From: Saprospiraceae bacterium
GTDB lineage: Bacteria; Bacteroidota; Bacteroidia; Chitinophagales; Saprospiraceae
Assembly (NCBI GenBank): GCA_022844565.1
Contig: JALHLK010000003.1
Coordinates: forward strand, 186,001 to 250,000
Reading direction: 5' to 3'
DNA: 64,000 bases
The notes beneath the pieces are model-generated. The model saw nothing but the letters and a program-made list of their open reading frames with translations, made no database searches and had not been told where the DNA came from. The translations under genes were made by a program, and so were the position numbers. Below are positions 62,458 through 64,000 of the stretch, in pieces. The number at the start of each line of letters is the position of its first letter. Position 1 is the stretch's first letter.

Positions 62458-62874
62458 TTATTCCCCATAGTACTCTGCGTAAATATTTTCAGTTTCTATC
62501 AATTTTATACAGTGCAATTCACAACCCGATAGATGGTCTTTTAGTTCACCCCAAATGAGGATGGCTAGGTTTTCGGTAGTAGCTTGTAATGTTTTTGGGA
62601 TAAAGTCTACATCTAGATTGAGGTTAGAATGATCCAGCTTATCAGTAACTTGCTGTTTAATAATGGTGGATAATTTTTTAGCATCTATTACAAACCCTCG
62701 CAACGGGTCAGGAGTGCCCTTTACCGTGACGTGCAATGTATAGTTGTGTCCGTGCCAGTTTTTGTTAGCGCATTTACCAAATTCTTCAAAATTTTTTTCT
62801 TCAGACCAGTCATTTACCCACAATTTGTGAGCAGCATTAAATCTTTCTACCCTTGTAAGGTATACTAAAGCCAT
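62458..62874 (-). CDS. queD: 6-carboxy-5,6,7,8-tetrahydropterin synthase
   Basis: About 138 residues from ATG at 62874 (MALVYLTRVERFNAAHKL); the ORF-track TTG lies six codons upstream. Zinc-binding histidines are in FNAAHKL and NWHGHNYTL, the catalytic Cys in KCANKNWHG, and DHSNLN completes the site. QueD makes 6-carboxytetrahydropterin from dihydroneopterin triphosphate, the substrate of QueE (16965-17594). A eukaryote-like PTPS role is less likely given the NWHGHNY context and queE in the genome. Confidence 0.9.
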   Translation of the reverse strand: MALVYLTRVERFNAAHKLWVNDWSEEKNFEEFGKCANKNWHGHNYTLHVTVKGTPDPLRGFVIDAKKLSTIIKQQVTDKLDHSNLNLDVDFIPKTLQATTENLAILIWGELKDHLSGCELHCIKLIETENIYAEYYGE

Positions 62875-62957
62875 CTTTATTTTTTTTTGCAAAAATAAGG
62901 TTAATTTACAAATGAAGTTAAATATTATTGTATTTATCTAAAATCAAAGGATTTTAT

Positions 62958-62965
62958 TAGCTTTG
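62958..62965 (+). promoter_or_regulatory. -7 promoter element for the metallophosphoesterase gene
   Basis: TAGCTTTG fits TAnnTTTG about 90 bp before the ATG; a TTG occurs at 62928-62930 but the spacing (27 bp) is too long. Confidence 0.3.
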
Positions 62966-63054
62966 TGTCTATTTATTGAATAGGAATAAAAAGATCAATT
63001 TTTCTTTTTCAATTTTTTATTAAAATCGAACGAACAATTAAACAACCGTAATTA

Positions 63055-63792
63055 ATGAATATTCTTCAGATCACCGATATGCACCTATCCATACCTAATG
63101 ACAACCCTTTTGGAGTAGACTGTAAAATTTCATTCGAAAAAGCATTATCAGAAGGTCTTAGTAGATACAAGGTTGATTTTATTGTGCTCAGTGGAGACCT
63201 AAGTCTTCAAGATCCTGATCCAAATGTTTATCAATATGTGAAGGAAACTATGCAAAAGATCGATAAACCTTACTATATAATATCTGGAAATCACGACAAC
63301 CCTGCTTTGATCAATGAATTTATTTTTTCCAAAGTAAATGACAAAAAACTTTACTACGCTGAAGAGATAGAGGGTAATAAGATATTGTTTTTGGACACCA
63401 CTACGGGAGAAATTGATGCAGAACATTGGGCTTGGTTTGAGGATGCTTTAAATCAAAGTGAGGAAGATGAAATAACAATTTTCATGCATCACCCTCCTTC
63501 ATTGGCGTTGATGCCACACATGGATACAAACTACAGATTTCTGGAAATAGATAGATTTATTGATGTGTTAAATAAATATCCAAGCAAAAAATTTTATATT
63601 TTTTGTGGACATTATCACAATGAGCGTACGATTGTTGAAGGGAATATCACTATATTTATTACACCTTCTACCTATGCTCAATTAAGTGATGCGGGAGACC
63701 AAATTGGAGTATATCATACGAAGCCTGCTTACAGATTCATACAATTGAATGACAAAAAATTGACAACTTTTGTGAATTATTGTGATATGTAA
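63055..63792 (+). CDS. Calcineurin-like metallophosphoesterase, CpdA-like
   Basis: A 245-residue phosphoesterase. Metal ligands follow the standard series: Asp/His in ITDMHLS, Asp in LSGDLS, Asn/His in SGNHDNP, His in MHHPPS, and GHYHNER near the end. It resembles 3',5'-cyclic-AMP phosphodiesterase CpdA in length and order. The substrate could also be another cyclic nucleotide or phospholipid. A -7 element TAGCTTTG lies at 62958-62965. Confidence 0.9.
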   Translation: MNILQITDMHLSIPNDNPFGVDCKISFEKALSEGLSRYKVDFIVLSGDLSLQDPDPNVYQYVKETMQKIDKPYYIISGNHDNPALINEFIFSKVNDKKLYYAEEIEGNKILFLDTTTGEIDAEHWAWFEDALNQSEEDEITIFMHHPPSLALMPHMDTNYRFLEIDRFIDVLNKYPSKKFYIFCGHYHNERTIVEGNITIFITPSTYAQLSDAGDQIGVYHTKPAYRFIQLNDKKLTTFVNYCDM

Positions 63793-63824
63793 GTGTGATT
63801 TTTTACCTTTGATGTTGTACCTAT

Positions 63825-63972
63825 AAATCTAAAATGGATTTCCTATTACAGCCCAAAATTACTGCAAAATCAGCACTTTTTGCTTCGTACCATAGCAGCG
63901 GCTATGATTTGTTGCAATAAATCCTGATTTTATTGTACTTTTGACCTTCACTACGGAACCCATTTTAGATTT
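63825..63972. repeat. Palindromic element with AAATCTAAAATGG ends (copy E)
   Basis: Left AAATCTAAAATGGATTTCC and right (reverse complement) AAATCTAAAATGGGTTCC form inverted repeats. The 148-bp unit has a perfect central hairpin CATAGC-AGCG-GCTATG (63891-63906). It shares AATTACTGC and TTCACTACG with copy B, and CATAGCAGCGGC with copy C. It starts 32 bp after the metallophosphoesterase stop and could end its transcript. Confidence 0.7.
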
Positions 63973-64000
63973 TTAGATTATAGAAAATAATAATATGAGT

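Overview
The window is AT-rich and densely coded and comes from a Bacteroidota chromosome, probably Saprospiria or a close relative. Four things point there. Secreted proteins carry type IX secretion (T9SS) C-terminal sorting domains, both the PNP...K type and the gliding-motility-associated TFTPNGDG type, and a PorV/PorQ-family protein is present. Promoters fit the Bacteroidota pattern TTG-N19-21-TAnnTTTG. A TonB-dependent receptor with a carboxypeptidase-like N-terminal domain is present, and menaquinone is made by the futalosine route (MqnC). I saw no rRNA, tRNA, CRISPR array, phage or complete insertion sequence.

Layout. 1-4.4 kb: 3' part of a RelA/SpoT gene, a Fur-family regulator, a T9SS surface protein and an NlpC/P60 peptidase. 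5-12.7 kb: a compact catabolic operon for non-phosphorylative L-fucose breakdown (two SDR dehydrogenases, lactonase, UxaA-type dehydratase, FAH-family hydrolase, mutarotase, FucP transporter) with a divergent AraC-family regulator. 13.2-16.5 kb: a BlaR1/BlaI-type sensor-repressor pair, palindromic operator candidates, and a HAD phosphatase. 16.5-31.8 kb: RidA, QueE, a TonB receptor, an ECF sigma factor, a 1086-aa outer-membrane protein, CoaX with an aldo-keto reductase and an aminotransferase, a methyltransferase, and a SCO1/cytochrome c cluster. 31.9-36.8 kb: a hydroxyacid dehydrogenase, a Kdo transferase, and an AAA/DUF4143 ATPase behind four tandem 32-bp repeats. 36.8-42.8 kb: exported TIM-barrel and Gfo/Idh proteins, then an aldonate route (IlvD/Edd dehydratase, SMP-30 lactonase, FAH protein). 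43-50.5 kb: a Fic protein and several stand-alone enzymes. 50.7-64 kb: PorV-like protein and a large T9SS type-B protein, riboflavin synthase, PNP and MqnC, UDP-glucuronate decarboxylase, bestrophin, QueD and a metallophosphoesterase.

The least ordinary material is between genes. At least five long imperfect palindromes of about 150-430 bp share a central hairpin or similar inner sequence while their outer inverted repeats differ. Two copies have the same GGGGAGTTCTAAAA ends and are flanked by 4-bp direct duplications (TAAT/TAAT and TTTA/TTTA), as expected of a small non-autonomous mobile element. One of these appears to hold another family member near its centre. The other regulatory structures worth testing are the promoter-bearing 32-bp tandem repeats before the DUF4143 ATPase and the TACGAA-N-TTCGTA palindromes before the BlaI-type gene.

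All calls come from reading the sequence; no database search was run. Where the ORF track used a TTG or GTG codon just upstream of a good ATG, I moved the start and said so.
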